A DNA stretch of 16,676 nucleotides from Alphaproteobacteria bacterium (GCA_016650315.1 JAENVZ010000026.1:1-16676), one strand, 5' to 3'. Numbered from the stretch's first letter, positions 6,652 through 14,498 are shown. Numbers and translations are program-made. Notes: generated by a model from the sequence alone, not told the origin.

Positions 6652-7947
6652 TCACCAACGCTTTTCGAATTTGTTGCGGAGATAGATGGCGAGCCCGTTC
6701 ATGGCGAGCAGGAAAGCCAGCAGGACGATGATCGCGGCAGAGGTTTTTTCGACAAAACCTTTACTGACCTCATCCGACCAGAGGAAAATCTGAACGGGAA
6801 GCACTGTCGCCGGGTCGGTAATACCACCCGGCGGTGTGGCTATGAAGGCACGCATGCCGATCATCAACAGCGGTGCGGTTTCACCCAGCGCGCGCGCCAT
6901 GCCGATGATCGTGCCGGTCAATATGCCAGGCAACGCCAGCGGCAGGACATGATGGAACACTACCTGGACGGGAGAAGCGCCGACACCCAGGGCCGCGTCG
7001 CGGATGGAAGGTGGCACAGACTTGATGGCGTTGCGTCCGGCGATGACGATGACCGGCATGGTCATCAACGCCAGCGTCAGGCCGCCGACTAGCGCCGCAG
7101 ATCGCGGAAAATGCAGGATATTGAGGAAAATGGCGAGGCCGAGCAGACCGAAGATGATCGATGGCACCGCCGCCAGATTGTTGATCGACACTTCGATCAG
7201 ATCGGTCCAGCGATTGCGCGGCGCATATTCTTCCAGATAGAGCGCTGACAGCACGCCCACCGGAAAGCTGAGCACCAGCGTTACCAGCATGGTCAGCAGC
7301 GACCCCTTGAAGGCACCCCAGATACCGACCTGGGTTGGATCAGTGGCGTCGCTTTCGGTCAGGAAACCAGTGTTGAAGTCGGTCGAAACAAGGCCTTGTG
7401 CCTTCAATTTCGCATAGGCGGCTTCCGCATTGGCGCTACCATCACCCTTTGCGGCCCGGTCGATCTCCGTGGCGGCGGGTACTGTAATGGTGACCGCCTG
7501 CGTCAATATTGTTGGATCGGCCTTGATCGCCTTGCGCAGTTCGAGCCAGCTATTGGGCGAAATCAGGTTGCCCCAATCATCCCCCAGCGCGCTTTTGGCC
7601 GTTTGTGCCGTGACGGCGGGCAGATTGGCGTTGGACAGGATACGATCGGCATTTCCGTCCTTCAGCATGGCCGGGTCGATCATCACCGGGGCCGTTCGAA
7701 AATCGACGGGCAGGAGCACATTGGTCTGGGTAAAGCCACGCGCGCCATTACCAATCATGGTGATCAGCAGAAAGGCGAGGAAACCGGTCGATACCAATAC
7801 GGCGAGCAGGCCAAGCAGGCGGAACCGCCGCTCGGCTGCATAACGGCTGCGGATGCGTTGCTGCATCCGTTGGGCTTTCCAGTCGGTTGGCGCGCGGGTC
7901 GCGCCAATCGTGACCGTGGGGACGCGCTCGAGTGCCATGTCAGTCAT
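6652..7947 (-). CDS. pstA: Phosphate ABC transporter permease PstA (long form)
   Basis: Inner-membrane permease subunit that pairs with PstC to form the phosphate channel. At 431 residues it is much longer than E. coli PstA (about 296). The first membrane span (about 43-65) is followed by a polar domain of roughly 140 residues before the next span near 218. This is the N-terminal arrangement of many alphaproteobacterial PstA proteins (DUF3333 type). The binding-protein-dependent permease core follows, with the EAA-like loop [23 protein letters not shown] and [16 protein letters not shown]. The start at 7947 overlaps the pstC end by 8 bp. GGGAGG lies very close (3 nt) to this ATG and 12 nt from an in-frame ATG at 7938, so the exact start is uncertain. 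Confidence 0.95.
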   Translation of the reverse strand: MTDMALERVPTVTIGATRAPTDWKAQRMQQRIRSRYAAERRFRLLGLLAVLVSTGFLAFLLITMIGNGARGFTQTNVLLPVDFRTAPVMIDPAMLKDGNADRILSNANLPAVTAQTAKSALGDDWGNLISPNSWLELRKAIKADPTILTQAVTITVPAATEIDRAAKGDGSANAEAAYAKLKAQGLVSTDFNTGFLTESDATDPTQVGIWGAFKGSLLTMLVTLVLSFPVGVLSALYLEEYAPRNRWTDLIEVSINNLAAVPSIIFGLLGLAIFLNILHFPRSAALVGGLTLALMTMPVIVIAGRNAIKSVPPSIRDAALGVGASPVQVVFHHVLPLALPGILTGTIIGMARALGETAPLLMIGMRAFIATPPGGITDPATVLPVQIFLWSDEVSKGFVEKTSAAIIVLLAFLLAMNGLAIYLRNKFEKRW

Positions 7948-9319
7948 AGGCCTCCCGGTATTTCTTCACGACGCGCAGGGCGACGATGTTGAGCAGCAAG
8001 GTGACGATGAACAGCACCAGCCCAAGGGCGAAGGCGGCGAGCGTCTTGGGGCTGTCGAATTCCTGATCGCCGGTGAGCAACTGCACGATTTGCGTGGTGA
8101 CGGTGGTGACGCTGGCGAAGGGATTGGCAGTCATATTGGCAGCAAGGCCCGCTGCCATCACCACGATCATCGTTTCGCCGATCGCCCGACTGACGGCCAG
8201 AAGGACGCCTCCGACGACACCTGGAAGCGCCGCGGGGATCAATACGCGCTTGATTGTCTCACTGGTCGTTGCTCCCATGGCGAGCGATCCATCGCGCATG
8301 GATTGCGGCACTGCGGCGATGCTGTCATCGGCCATGGAACTGACGAACGGAATGATCATGACGCCCATGACAAGGCCAGCGGCCAGCGCGCTTTCGGAGG
8401 AAGCGCCGCTGATGCCGATGGAGACAGCGAAATCGCGCAGGGCAGGTGCAATGGTCAGGGCGGCAAAATAGCCATAAACCACGGTAGGCACGCCAGCCAG
8501 CATTTCCAGCGTCGGCTTCATCCATTTGCGTACAACAGGCTTTGCATATTGGGTGAGGTAGATGGCGCTCATCAGCCCCAGCGGGATGGCCACTATCATG
8601 GCAATGATCACGCCGATGAAGATGGTGCCCCAAAAGAGAGGGACGGCGCCAAAGGCATTTTTGCTGCCAAAACCAAGGGCGGCCGATTGCGGACTCCATT
8701 TCATGCCAAAGAGGAAGTCCAGCGGTGAGACTGTTTGGAAAAAACGGGCGGTTTCGAACAATAGTGATGCGACGATGCCGACGGTCGTGACGATCGCGAT
8801 CAGCGACGCGAGAAGAAGCGCCATCATCACCAATCGCTCCACCCGTGTCCGCGCGCGAAAATCGGGGCGAATGCGTGTAAAGGCGTATGCGCCCCCCGCA
8901 AATGCGAGGATCAGCGCCAGAAAAACGCCTGCTGAATTATAGCGTGCCTGCGCCTGCACATAGAGCGGCACGAAGGCTTGCGCCTGAGGATTAAAGGCAG
9001 TCGTCTGTTTGCCGCTCGCTATATTCCGGGCTTCAGACAGGATCGATCCACGCGCAAAGGCATCTTGTGGCAGCTCGGACGCGGCGGGATGTTCCAGGAC
9101 CGTCTGTGTGACGAGGCCGGGCGCGACATTGCTCCATACCGCCAGGAAGAGCAGCGCGGGCAATATGGTCCACAGCGCGACATACCAGCCGTGATAGCCT
9201 GGCAGGCTGTGCAGCCGGGTGGTCCCTCCGGCCCGCAGCCGGTCAGCCTTGGTGCGCGCACTGACCCATGCGATGAAGCCAAGGCCAAGGACAAGAAATA
9301 TGATGACTGGGCCGGTCAC
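7940..9319 (-). CDS. pstC: Phosphate ABC transporter permease PstC (long form)
   Basis: Second permease subunit of the phosphate importer, 459 residues against about 319 in E. coli. Extra N-terminal length holds a span at about 3-17, another near 47-65 and a periplasmic segment (PstC_N type) before the third span near 133. The permease core has SIAAVPQSMRDGSLAMGATTSETIKRVLIPAALPG, the loop that contacts PstB, and VSRAIGETMIVVMAAG. It starts with GTG at 9319, with AGGGA about 10 nt upstream. It lies 85 nt after pstS, across a GC-rich hairpin, and overlaps pstA by 8 bp. Confidence 0.95.
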   Translation of the reverse strand: MTGPVIIFLVLGLGFIAWVSARTKADRLRAGGTTRLHSLPGYHGWYVALWTILPALLFLAVWSNVAPGLVTQTVLEHPAASELPQDAFARGSILSEARNIASGKQTTAFNPQAQAFVPLYVQAQARYNSAGVFLALILAFAGGAYAFTRIRPDFRARTRVERLVMMALLLASLIAIVTTVGIVASLLFETARFFQTVSPLDFLFGMKWSPQSAALGFGSKNAFGAVPLFWGTIFIGVIIAMIVAIPLGLMSAIYLTQYAKPVVRKWMKPTLEMLAGVPTVVYGYFAALTIAPALRDFAVSIGISGASSESALAAGLVMGVMIIPFVSSMADDSIAAVPQSMRDGSLAMGATTSETIKRVLIPAALPGVVGGVLLAVSRAIGETMIVVMAAGLAANMTANPFASVTTVTTQIVQLLTGDQEFDSPKTLAAFALGLVLFIVTLLLNIVALRVVKKYREAYD

Positions 9320-9359
9320 GCGGTTTTAATCCCTTTGGTACTGCAATACATGAATGACT

Positions 9360-9393
9360 GGCGCGCCCATCCCTATGGGAGGACAGGCGCGCC
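9360..9393 (-). terminator. GC-rich hairpin between pstS and pstC (attenuator or mRNA-processing structure)
   Basis: GGCGCGCC at 9360-9367 is repeated at 9386-9393; the octamer is self-complementary, so the two copies pair. An inner CCCAT/ATGGG stem adds to it. There is no T-run on the minus-strand side, so full intrinsic termination is unlikely. Structures at this point often allow more binding protein than permease to be made; that role is inferred. Confidence 0.45.
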
Positions 9394-9404
9394 GGTCAGC
9401 AGAC

Positions 9405-10454
9405 CTACTTCAACGAAGAGGCCTGAAGCACTGTCAGGTTCTTGACAGCGTCAGCGCTGGCCGCGCGAACAGCGTCGGGCGCAGCGATCAGGCCACGCTT
9501 CACCAGATACCCATCGGTACCCCACGCGCCTGCGAACTCAGCCAGATATTCCTTCAGGCCGGGAATCGCCGTCACATGGGCTTTCTTCACATAAATATAG
9601 AGCGGACGGGCGCCGGGGTAATTACCGCTGGCGATGGTGTCATAGGTCGGTTCAATATCGTTCAGCGGAATGCCGTTGATGCTGTCCTGATTTTCTTCCA
9701 GGAAGCTGTATCCGAAAATACCGACTGCATTGGGATTGGCGCCCAGCTTCTGCACGATCAGATTGTCGTTTTCGCCCGAATCGACATATTTGCCGTCTTC
9801 ACGCACTTTGGTGCAGATATCCTTGAACTTGTCTTCATCGGTCTTTTTCAGCGCTTCCATGGCAGGATCGCTCTTGCAGCCTTTCTCCATGACCAGTTCG
9901 GAAAAGGCGTCACGCGTGCCGGATGTGGAGGGCGGGCCGAAAACCGAAATCGCGATGCCTGGTAAGGACGAATCAACGTCCGACCATTTTTCCGCCGTAT
10001 TGGGCTTGCCATAGGGGTTGGCCGCCAGCGCCTCATAGATTTGCTTGGGGGTCAGCTTGAACTTGGGGCCCTTCTTCGATTCCGCAAAGGCGATGCCGTC
10101 AATGCCGACCTGAACTTCGATAATGTCAGTGACGCCGTTCTTCTGGCAATCTTCGAATTCCGACGCCTTCATCCGGCGCGAGGCGTCTTCGATGTCGGGG
10201 TGGCCAGCGCCAACGCCTGCGCAGAACAGCTTCATGCCCGCGCCCGTGCCGGTCGATTCGATGATCGGCGACTTCATGCCCGGATTGTTGTTGACGAACT
10301 GTTCGGCAACGGCAGTGGCGAAGGGAAAGACCGTCGATGATCCGACGGCGCGAATCTGGTCGCGCGCACCAGCGGCGGAATCACCGCCTGCCTGATCCTG
10401 ACATGCGGTCAGGGCGAGCGCCGAAACGGCGAGAATGGCTATAGTTTTGATCAT
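9405..10454 (-). CDS. pstS: Phosphate-binding lipoprotein PstS
   Basis: Periplasmic phosphate-binding component of the Pst importer, 349 residues. The N-terminus is a lipoprotein signal with lipobox LTAC and C18 as the acylation site, so it should be membrane-tethered rather than soluble as in E. coli. Phosphate-contact motifs are present: AVGSSTVFPF at 36-45, ESTGTGAGMKLF at 66-77 and PSTSGTRDAF at 175-184. The ATG at 10454 is clearly correct: GGAGGAA lies about 6 nt upstream and the signal peptide begins there, although the frame is open much further upstream into phoR. A PHO box and a -10-like hexamer precede it. A GC-rich hairpin follows its TAG stop. Confidence 0.97.
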   Translation of the reverse strand: MIKTIAILAVSALALTACQDQAGGDSAAGARDQIRAVGSSTVFPFATAVAEQFVNNNPGMKSPIIESTGTGAGMKLFCAGVGAGHPDIEDASRRMKASEFEDCQKNGVTDIIEVQVGIDGIAFAESKKGPKFKLTPKQIYEALAANPYGKPNTAEKWSDVDSSLPGIAISVFGPPSTSGTRDAFSELVMEKGCKSDPAMEALKKTDEDKFKDICTKVREDGKYVDSGENDNLIVQKLGANPNAVGIFGYSFLEENQDSINGIPLNDIEPTYDTIASGNYPGARPLYIYVKKAHVTAIPGLKEYLAEFAGAWGTDGYLVKRGLIAAPDAVRAASADAVKNLTVLQASSLK

Positions 10455-10511
10455 TGTTCCTCCATGAATCTCATCTGCATGCCGATGATGTCTTGCGGCC
10501 CCTAGCAGTGA

Positions 10512-10517
10512 TTCATA
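10512..10517 (-). promoter_or_regulatory. Candidate -10 element of the PhoB-dependent pstS promoter
   Basis: TATGAA on the minus strand lies 8 bp downstream of the last PHO-box repeat. PhoB-activated promoters place a -10 hexamer roughly one repeat length after the box and lack a good -35, which fits here. Transcription would start about 50 nt before pstS. Confidence 0.45.
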
Positions 10518-10525
10518 TGGCCATT

Positions 10526-10554
10526 GTGACAGTTGAGTTTCAGTTTGATGACAA
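10526..10554 (-). promoter_or_regulatory. PHO box (three PhoB repeats) upstream of pstS
   Basis: Reading the minus strand, TTGTCAT (10554-10548), CTGAAAC (10543-10537) and CTGTCAC (10532-10526) occur at exact 11-bp spacing with 4-bp AT-rich spacers. This is the architecture of PhoB sites (consensus CTGTCAT). The outer two repeats are near-perfect and the middle is degenerate. The box overlaps the last codons and stop of phoR (10540-10542), so part of the regulatory site is also coding. Confidence 0.8.
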
Positions 10555-11790
10555 TGCAGCCGGTTGGTTCGTTGAATCTGCAGGCGGCAGGTGGATGGAA
10601 ATATTGGTCCCCTTGCCAACGATGCTGTTGATATCCATCCGGCCGCGATGTCGTTCGACGATATGCTTGACGATGGCAAGGCCAAGGCCGGTGCCGCCCA
10701 TCGCCCGGCTGCGGCCCGAATCAATACGATAAAATCGTTCGGTCAGGCGCGGAAGGTGATCAGGATCGATGCCTTCGCTTTCATCGGTCACCGTCAATTT
10801 GACCATGGCCCCCGATCCGCGTGTCAGCCGAACGACGATGGGCGTATCTGGCCTGCCATATTTGACGGAATTACTGACGAGATTGTGGAGAAGTTGCGAT
10901 AGCTGCGCCCGGTCGCCATTGACAGGTGGCAGTCCGGGTTCAACCTTGCAGGCGACATCCATGCCGCGCTTGCCATGGCGTTCGTGAAATATTTTTTCCA
11001 CTTCGCCAATCAGTTCGGCCAGGTCGACGGGCGTATCGGGCAATTGATATTTCTCTGCCTCAATCCGCGACAGGGACATCAGGTCGTCGACAAGGCGCTG
11101 CATCCGGCGCGCCTCATCGAACATGATTTTCAGAAAACGGTCGCGTGTTTCCCGGTCGCCGCCCGCCTTGGGATCGCCCAGCGTCTCTATGAAACCCAAT
11201 ATGGCGGCAAGGGGCGTGCGCAGTTCATGGCTGGCATTGGCGACGAAATCGACACGCATACGTTCGGCTGCATAGCTGCCGGTCCGGTCGATCAGGTGGA
11301 CCATGATTCGTCCCTTGCTCATGGTCGCCGTGCGCATTTCCCAGCGTTGTTCCCGCTGGCCCAAGCCGACAAAGTTGATAGAACCGCCCGCCGCCGATGC
11401 GCCGGGTTGGGTCAGCCGCTCGGCTGCGGCAGGATGGCGCAGGGCGATGCGGACATCCTCCCCCACGATGTGCGATCCCAACAGGCGCAGTGCGGCGCGA
11501 TTGGCGCGCACGACCCGATCGTTGGCAATGATAAGCAGCGGTTCGATAATGCCTTCCATCGCCCCGTCGAAATCGGGGTTGTCCAGCAGGTCTAGCGGTG
11601 GTTCCGGGTCGCGGACGACATTTGTGGCTGTTTCCGGGTGGCGATCAATCATGATCGACAAGGCAAAGATGCCAGCGACGATGGCAATCAGCGCTGTTTC
11701 CCAACTGCCGCCAAAAATCAGCGAGCCGGTCGCCCCGATCAGGATGATGAACATCGCCGTTGTGAACTGAAGCATGGAAGTGCGATTCAT
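10540..11790 (-). CDS. phoR: Phosphate regulon sensor histidine kinase PhoR
   Basis: Inner-membrane histidine kinase (416 residues) that phosphorylates PhoB when phosphate is low. Two membrane spans lie at about 10-28 and 31-49 with almost no periplasmic loop, as in other PhoR proteins that sense through Pst/PhoU. A PAS-like region occupies about 75-170. The phosphoacceptor is H188 (SHELRTPLAA). The N box is at 301-312 (N303, N307) and the G2 box is GGTGLGLAIVKHI at 365-377. The G1 box reads DESEGID (336-342), with serine where a first glycine is more usual. The ATG at 11790 has a weak AGGGCGA about 8 nt upstream; an ATG at 11775 is possible. It is first in the locus, whereas its partner phoB is last. 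No clear PHO box precedes it. Confidence 0.94.
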   Translation of the reverse strand: MNRTSMLQFTTAMFIILIGATGSLIFGGSWETALIAIVAGIFALSIMIDRHPETATNVVRDPEPPLDLLDNPDFDGAMEGIIEPLLIIANDRVVRANRAALRLLGSHIVGEDVRIALRHPAAAERLTQPGASAAGGSINFVGLGQREQRWEMRTATMSKGRIMVHLIDRTGSYAAERMRVDFVANASHELRTPLAAILGFIETLGDPKAGGDRETRDRFLKIMFDEARRMQRLVDDLMSLSRIEAEKYQLPDTPVDLAELIGEVEKIFHERHGKRGMDVACKVEPGLPPVNGDRAQLSQLLHNLVSNSVKYGRPDTPIVVRLTRGSGAMVKLTVTDESEGIDPDHLPRLTERFYRIDSGRSRAMGGTGLGLAIVKHIVERHRGRMDINSIVGKGTNISIHLPPADSTNQPAALSSN

Positions 11791-11845
11791 GGTTATCGCC
11801 CTAGATTATTTTTTGCCTGGCTGCGATGTTTATAGTCAGGTGTTT

Positions 11846-11886
11846 CAGAAGCTTGCACCGGTTTACGCTTCTGTAAGGGAAATCCC
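11846..11886. repeat. Two adjacent inverted repeats upstream of the Tat-exported protein gene
   Basis: CAGAAGC (11846-11852) pairs with GCTTCTG (11867-11873) around 14 nt. It is followed at once by GGGA-AA-TCCC (11877-11886). They lie in the 110-bp gap between phoR and the divergent gene at 11901. The second is too tight for a hairpin loop and looks more like a protein site. No known operator was recognised. Confidence 0.4.
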
Positions 11887-11900
11887 GGATAAGTGCACGG

Positions 11901-12326
11901 ATGAGCGATATGGAAAAGCATGATGAACAGCCGGAGCAGGCTGAAGAGGCGAGCCGCCTGACGGCGCCGTCGCGCCGCCAGATGCTGATGATGGGCGCCG
12001 TCGCGACATCGGCCATTATTTCCATTCGGCCCGCGCTGGCGCAAACGGCGGGATCGGTGATGAATTGCGAAATTCCGGTTCCCGACATGGGCCGCGCCGG
12101 GCACTATATTGCGAGCGACGGCCAATTGGTCGCACCGGACACGCCGGGTGCCTTTCCACCGACCGGTCGCGCCTTCAAGGGCGAGGAAGTCAAAGCGGCG
12201 ATGCATGGCCGCAGCCTGCCGGGCACCAGCTATGAACAAAACAAGGCCTATATGAACTATATCCGCCGGTTGCAGGCCGGGAATAGCGGTTTTACCTGCT
12301 ATGCCTCGCTGCAAATGCCACGCTGA
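11901..12326 (+). CDS. Tat-exported protein of unknown function; candidate partner of the HPr-rel-A-type genes
   Basis: A 141-residue protein I cannot assign to a family. Residues 25-26 are a twin arginine in SRRQMLMMGAVA, followed by a hydrophobic span and an ALA|Q cleavage site (A47/Q48), so it should be exported folded through Tat. The n-region before the arginines is long and acidic (EKHDEQPEQAEEAS), which is unusual for a Tat signal and could serve as a recognition tail. The mature part (about 94 residues) has two cysteines, C56 and C133, and ends shortly after the second (TCYASLQMPR). It lies 20 bp before the PqqD-like gene on the same strand, suggesting one transcript. A role as substrate of the downstream kinase/nucleotidyltransferase is speculation from position. 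The ATG at 11901 has only a weak ribosome site; an in-frame ATG follows at 11910. Confidence 0.7.
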   Translation: MSDMEKHDEQPEQAEEASRLTAPSRRQMLMMGAVATSAIISIRPALAQTAGSVMNCEIPVPDMGRAGHYIASDGQLVAPDTPGAFPPTGRAFKGEEVKAAMHGRSLPGTSYEQNKAYMNYIRRLQAGNSGFTCYASLQMPR

Positions 12327-12346
12327 GCGCGCTGCGGCCTCATGTC

Positions 12347-12646
12347 ATGGCGGATGATGATGGGCAGTATCTTTATCGGGCGGAAGGTGCAGAGCAGCTT
12401 CTTGTAAGGCGGCTTGACGATCTGACGCTGATTTATCATCGGCGATCGGGTCTTACCCATATGGTGACCGCGCCAGTGCCAGAAATACTGACGGCGATGG
12501 GGGGCGATGCATTGAGCGCACTTCAAATTTTGTCCCGCCTGTCCGACCGTTTTGACCTGGCTGTGGAGGATGAAGGATCGCAGTTCGCGGTCATTGCGGC
12601 GCGGCTGGAGGAATTGGCCGGGCTTGGGCTGGTGGAACGGCTGTGA
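12347..12646 (+). CDS. PqqD-like peptide-binding protein (HPr-rel-A system type)
   Basis: A 99-residue protein with the PqqD/RRE layout: an N-terminal beta region with LDDLTLIYHRRSGLTHMV (about 23-40), then a helical part (PVPEILTAM, ALQILSRL) and a C-terminal winged-helix end (RLEELAGLGLVERL). The SG-TH turn followed by a helix and the terminal L-x-x-L-x-x-LGLV pattern are typical of PqqD homologues found beside HprK-related kinases. Proteins with this fold bind leader peptides and hand them to modifying enzymes. The ATG at 12347 lacks a strong ribosome site. The TGA stop overlaps the GTG start of the kinase gene (GTGA at 12643-12646), so the two are translationally coupled. The family call is from sequence pattern; the target peptide is unknown. 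Confidence 0.75.
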   Translation: MADDDGQYLYRAEGAEQLLVRRLDDLTLIYHRRSGLTHMVTAPVPEILTAMGGDALSALQILSRLSDRFDLAVEDEGSQFAVIAARLEELAGLGLVERL

Positions 12647-13506
12647 AGCATACGTTTTCCGTCTGCATAGGGCCTGCTTCCTTTCGGATTGGTTCGGCCT
12701 GGGCTGAACCTGTTGAACAATTACGCCGATTATATGCGGACTATCCGGCACCTGAAGGCGGGTTTGTCGATTTTTCCGTGCGTCTGGAGCCTGCAACGCC
12801 GTTGCGGCAGTGGTTGCGGCCATCGGTCGCCATTGCGGGCGACTATATGTTGCCAGACGCCGCGCCGTTGCCGCTCGCGCAGGGCTTGCTGGCGGCGGAA
12901 ATGGGGATGAACCTGCAAATGGCGCTCGGCTGGCGGCGGCACGTGCTGCTTCATGCGTCCTGTGTCGAAAAGGACGGGCGTGCGCTGGTGATGACCGGGG
13001 CGTCGGGATCGGGCAAGTCGACACTGGCGGCCATGCTGGGTGAACGCGGCTGGCGGTTGATGGGCGATGAATTTGCGTTGCTTGATGTGCAAAAGGGTGG
13101 AATTTTTGCGTTTCCTCGCCTCATTTCATTGAAGAACGGGGCCATAAGGGTGATGGAGCAGGACGCCGATCCAGCGCGCTTTGGTCCGTTGATGGAGGCC
13201 ACGCCCAAGGGCGACATCCGCCACCTTGTCCCCCGCGCCGATGCGATTGCGCGAATGGGGGAGGGCGCGATGCCCGCCATGCTGCTTTTCCCGCGCTTTG
13301 GCTTTTCGCCCGCGGTCCGGCCGGTGATGAAAAGCGAAAGTTTCATTCGTCTGACGCAGGCATCGACCAATTATGTCGCCTTGGGGGAAGCGGGCTTTAC
13401 GGCGTTGGCCCGGTTTGTCGAAACTGTGCCAGCGCACGCCATCGACTATGGATCGGGCGATGAGGCGCGCTTGCTGGTCGAGCGGCTATGGGACGCGGCA
13501 ATATGA
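12643..13506 (+). CDS. HprK-related kinase A
   Basis: P-loop kinase related to the C-terminal domain of HPr(Ser) kinase/phosphatase, 287 residues. The HprK core is recognisable: LLHASCVEKDGRALVMTGASGSGKST (about 102-127), with H104 and a perfect Walker A at 119-127. LMGDEFALLD follows at 139-148; its acidic residues D142-E143 sit where HprK has its catalytic/metal acidic pair. The N-terminal 95 residues differ from the HprK N-domain, so the target is unlikely to be HPr itself. HprK-like kinases in lasso-peptide clusters phosphorylate peptide serine, which offers a model. The GTG start at 12643 overlaps the PqqD-like stop and has GGTGGA about 7 nt upstream. It overlaps the next gene by 4 bp (ATGA). 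Confidence 0.85.
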   Translation: MKHTFSVCIGPASFRIGSAWAEPVEQLRRLYADYPAPEGGFVDFSVRLEPATPLRQWLRPSVAIAGDYMLPDAAPLPLAQGLLAAEMGMNLQMALGWRRHVLLHASCVEKDGRALVMTGASGSGKSTLAAMLGERGWRLMGDEFALLDVQKGGIFAFPRLISLKNGAIRVMEQDADPARFGPLMEATPKGDIRHLVPRADAIARMGEGAMPAMLLFPRFGFSPAVRPVMKSESFIRLTQASTNYVALGEAGFTALARFVETVPAHAIDYGSGDEARLLVERLWDAAI

Positions 13507-14498
13507 GCGCGCTTGCGCTGGTTCAGGCGCTGCGCGATCCGGCATCGGTGTCGGGACTCGATGCGGCGGGCTGGAACGGCCTGATCGCCATGGCGCGGGC
13601 GGAACAGTTGATCGGCAGCCTTGCTCATCGGCTGGATGGACTTGGCCTGCCTGCCGCTGTTGAGCGGACGATGCTGGATGCGCGCCGCCACGCCATCCTT
13701 GTCAGGCGTCAGGCATTGTGGGAAGCCGATCGCGCCCGCGCGGCATTGGCCGCTGTCGATGCGGCTGTCATCCTGCTCAAAGGCACGGCGTATGCGGCCG
13801 CCGGATTGCGGGCCGGGACGGGGCGCCATATTGGCGATCTCGACATCATGGTGCCGCGTCCGGCGCTGGACCAGGTGGAAAAAGCGCTGATCGCCGCTGG
13901 CTGGGAATGGGTGAAGCCTGATCCCTATGACGACCAATATTATCGCCGCTGGATGCATGAATTGCCGCCGCTCATCCACAAGGAGCGCGACCGGATGATC
14001 GATGTGCATCATACGATATTGCCGCTGACCGCGCGACAGAGGCCCGATGCCGATGCGATGATCATCGACCGTCTGGAACTGGGCAACGGCCTGTCCGTCC
14101 TCGCGCCAGAAGATATGGTGCTGCATTGCATTGCGCACCTGTTTGCCGATGGCGATATGGCGGGCGGGCTTCGAAATCTGTGGGATCTGCATTGCCTGTT
14201 GGAAGATTTTGGCGCTGATCCGGGATTTGCGAAGCGACTGAAACAGCGGGCGGCGCGCCATGGACTTGCGGCGCATCTGAAGCGTGCTGTCAGGCTGTCG
14301 TCCCATCTTTATGGTGCCGGGGCGGACCTTTATCTTTTCGACCAATTCTATCTGCGCCGTTTGCTTGCCCGTGATGGCTGGGGCCGGGAAACGCAAAAGC
14401 TAGTGCGGCTTGCCTTTTATATCCGCTCGCATTGGCTGCGCATGCCGCCGTTGATGCTGGCGCGGCATTTATGGACCAAGTGGCGCAAGGGGAAATAA
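13503..14498 (+). CDS. Nucleotidyltransferase family protein (PF14907-like)
   Basis: A 331-residue protein of the uncharacterised nucleotidyltransferase family that accompanies HprK-like kinases. The catalytic fold is seen at VILLKGTAYAAAGL (89-102), then the paired acidic motif G111-D112-L113-D114 (GDLDIMV), which binds metal in this superfamily. Downstream, HHTILP (near 174) and LAPEDMVLHCIAHLF (near 203) are also family-like. The ATG at 13503 is preferred: it overlaps the kinase stop as ATGA and has GGGA 9 nt upstream. An ATG at 13488 would add 5 residues. It is the last gene of the coupled set. Relatives in some lasso-peptide clusters have been linked to further modification of phosphorylated peptides; whether that applies here is unknown. 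Confidence 0.8.
   Translation: MSALALVQALRDPASVSGLDAAGWNGLIAMARAEQLIGSLAHRLDGLGLPAAVERTMLDARRHAILVRRQALWEADRARAALAAVDAAVILLKGTAYAAAGLRAGTGRHIGDLDIMVPRPALDQVEKALIAAGWEWVKPDPYDDQYYRRWMHELPPLIHKERDRMIDVHHTILPLTARQRPDADAMIIDRLELGNGLSVLAPEDMVLHCIAHLFADGDMAGGLRNLWDLHCLLEDFGADPGFAKRLKQRAARHGLAAHLKRAVRLSSHLYGAGADLYLFDQFYLRRLLARDGWGRETQKLVRLAFYIRSHWLRMPPLMLARHLWTKWRKGK

Noticed and set aside
7853..8728. Open plus-strand frame of 291 codons opposite pstA/pstC
   Set aside because: Antisense shadow of clear Pst permease genes; low-complexity His/Asp/Gly composition and no recognisable domain.
11791..11900. PHO box in front of phoR
   Set aside because: CTGAAAC and CTGAC occur but at 9-bp spacing and with weak matches; not the 11-bp PhoB pattern.
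11793..13024. Minus-strand frames opposite the Tat protein, PqqD-like and kinase genes
   Set aside because: Arg/His-rich translations typical of antisense frames in GC-rich DNA; the plus-strand products have signal, RRE and P-loop motifs.
13446..14396. Open minus-strand frame of 316 codons opposite the nucleotidyltransferase gene
   Set aside because: Antisense to a gene with a recognisable GDLD motif and start/stop coupling; the translation shows no domain.
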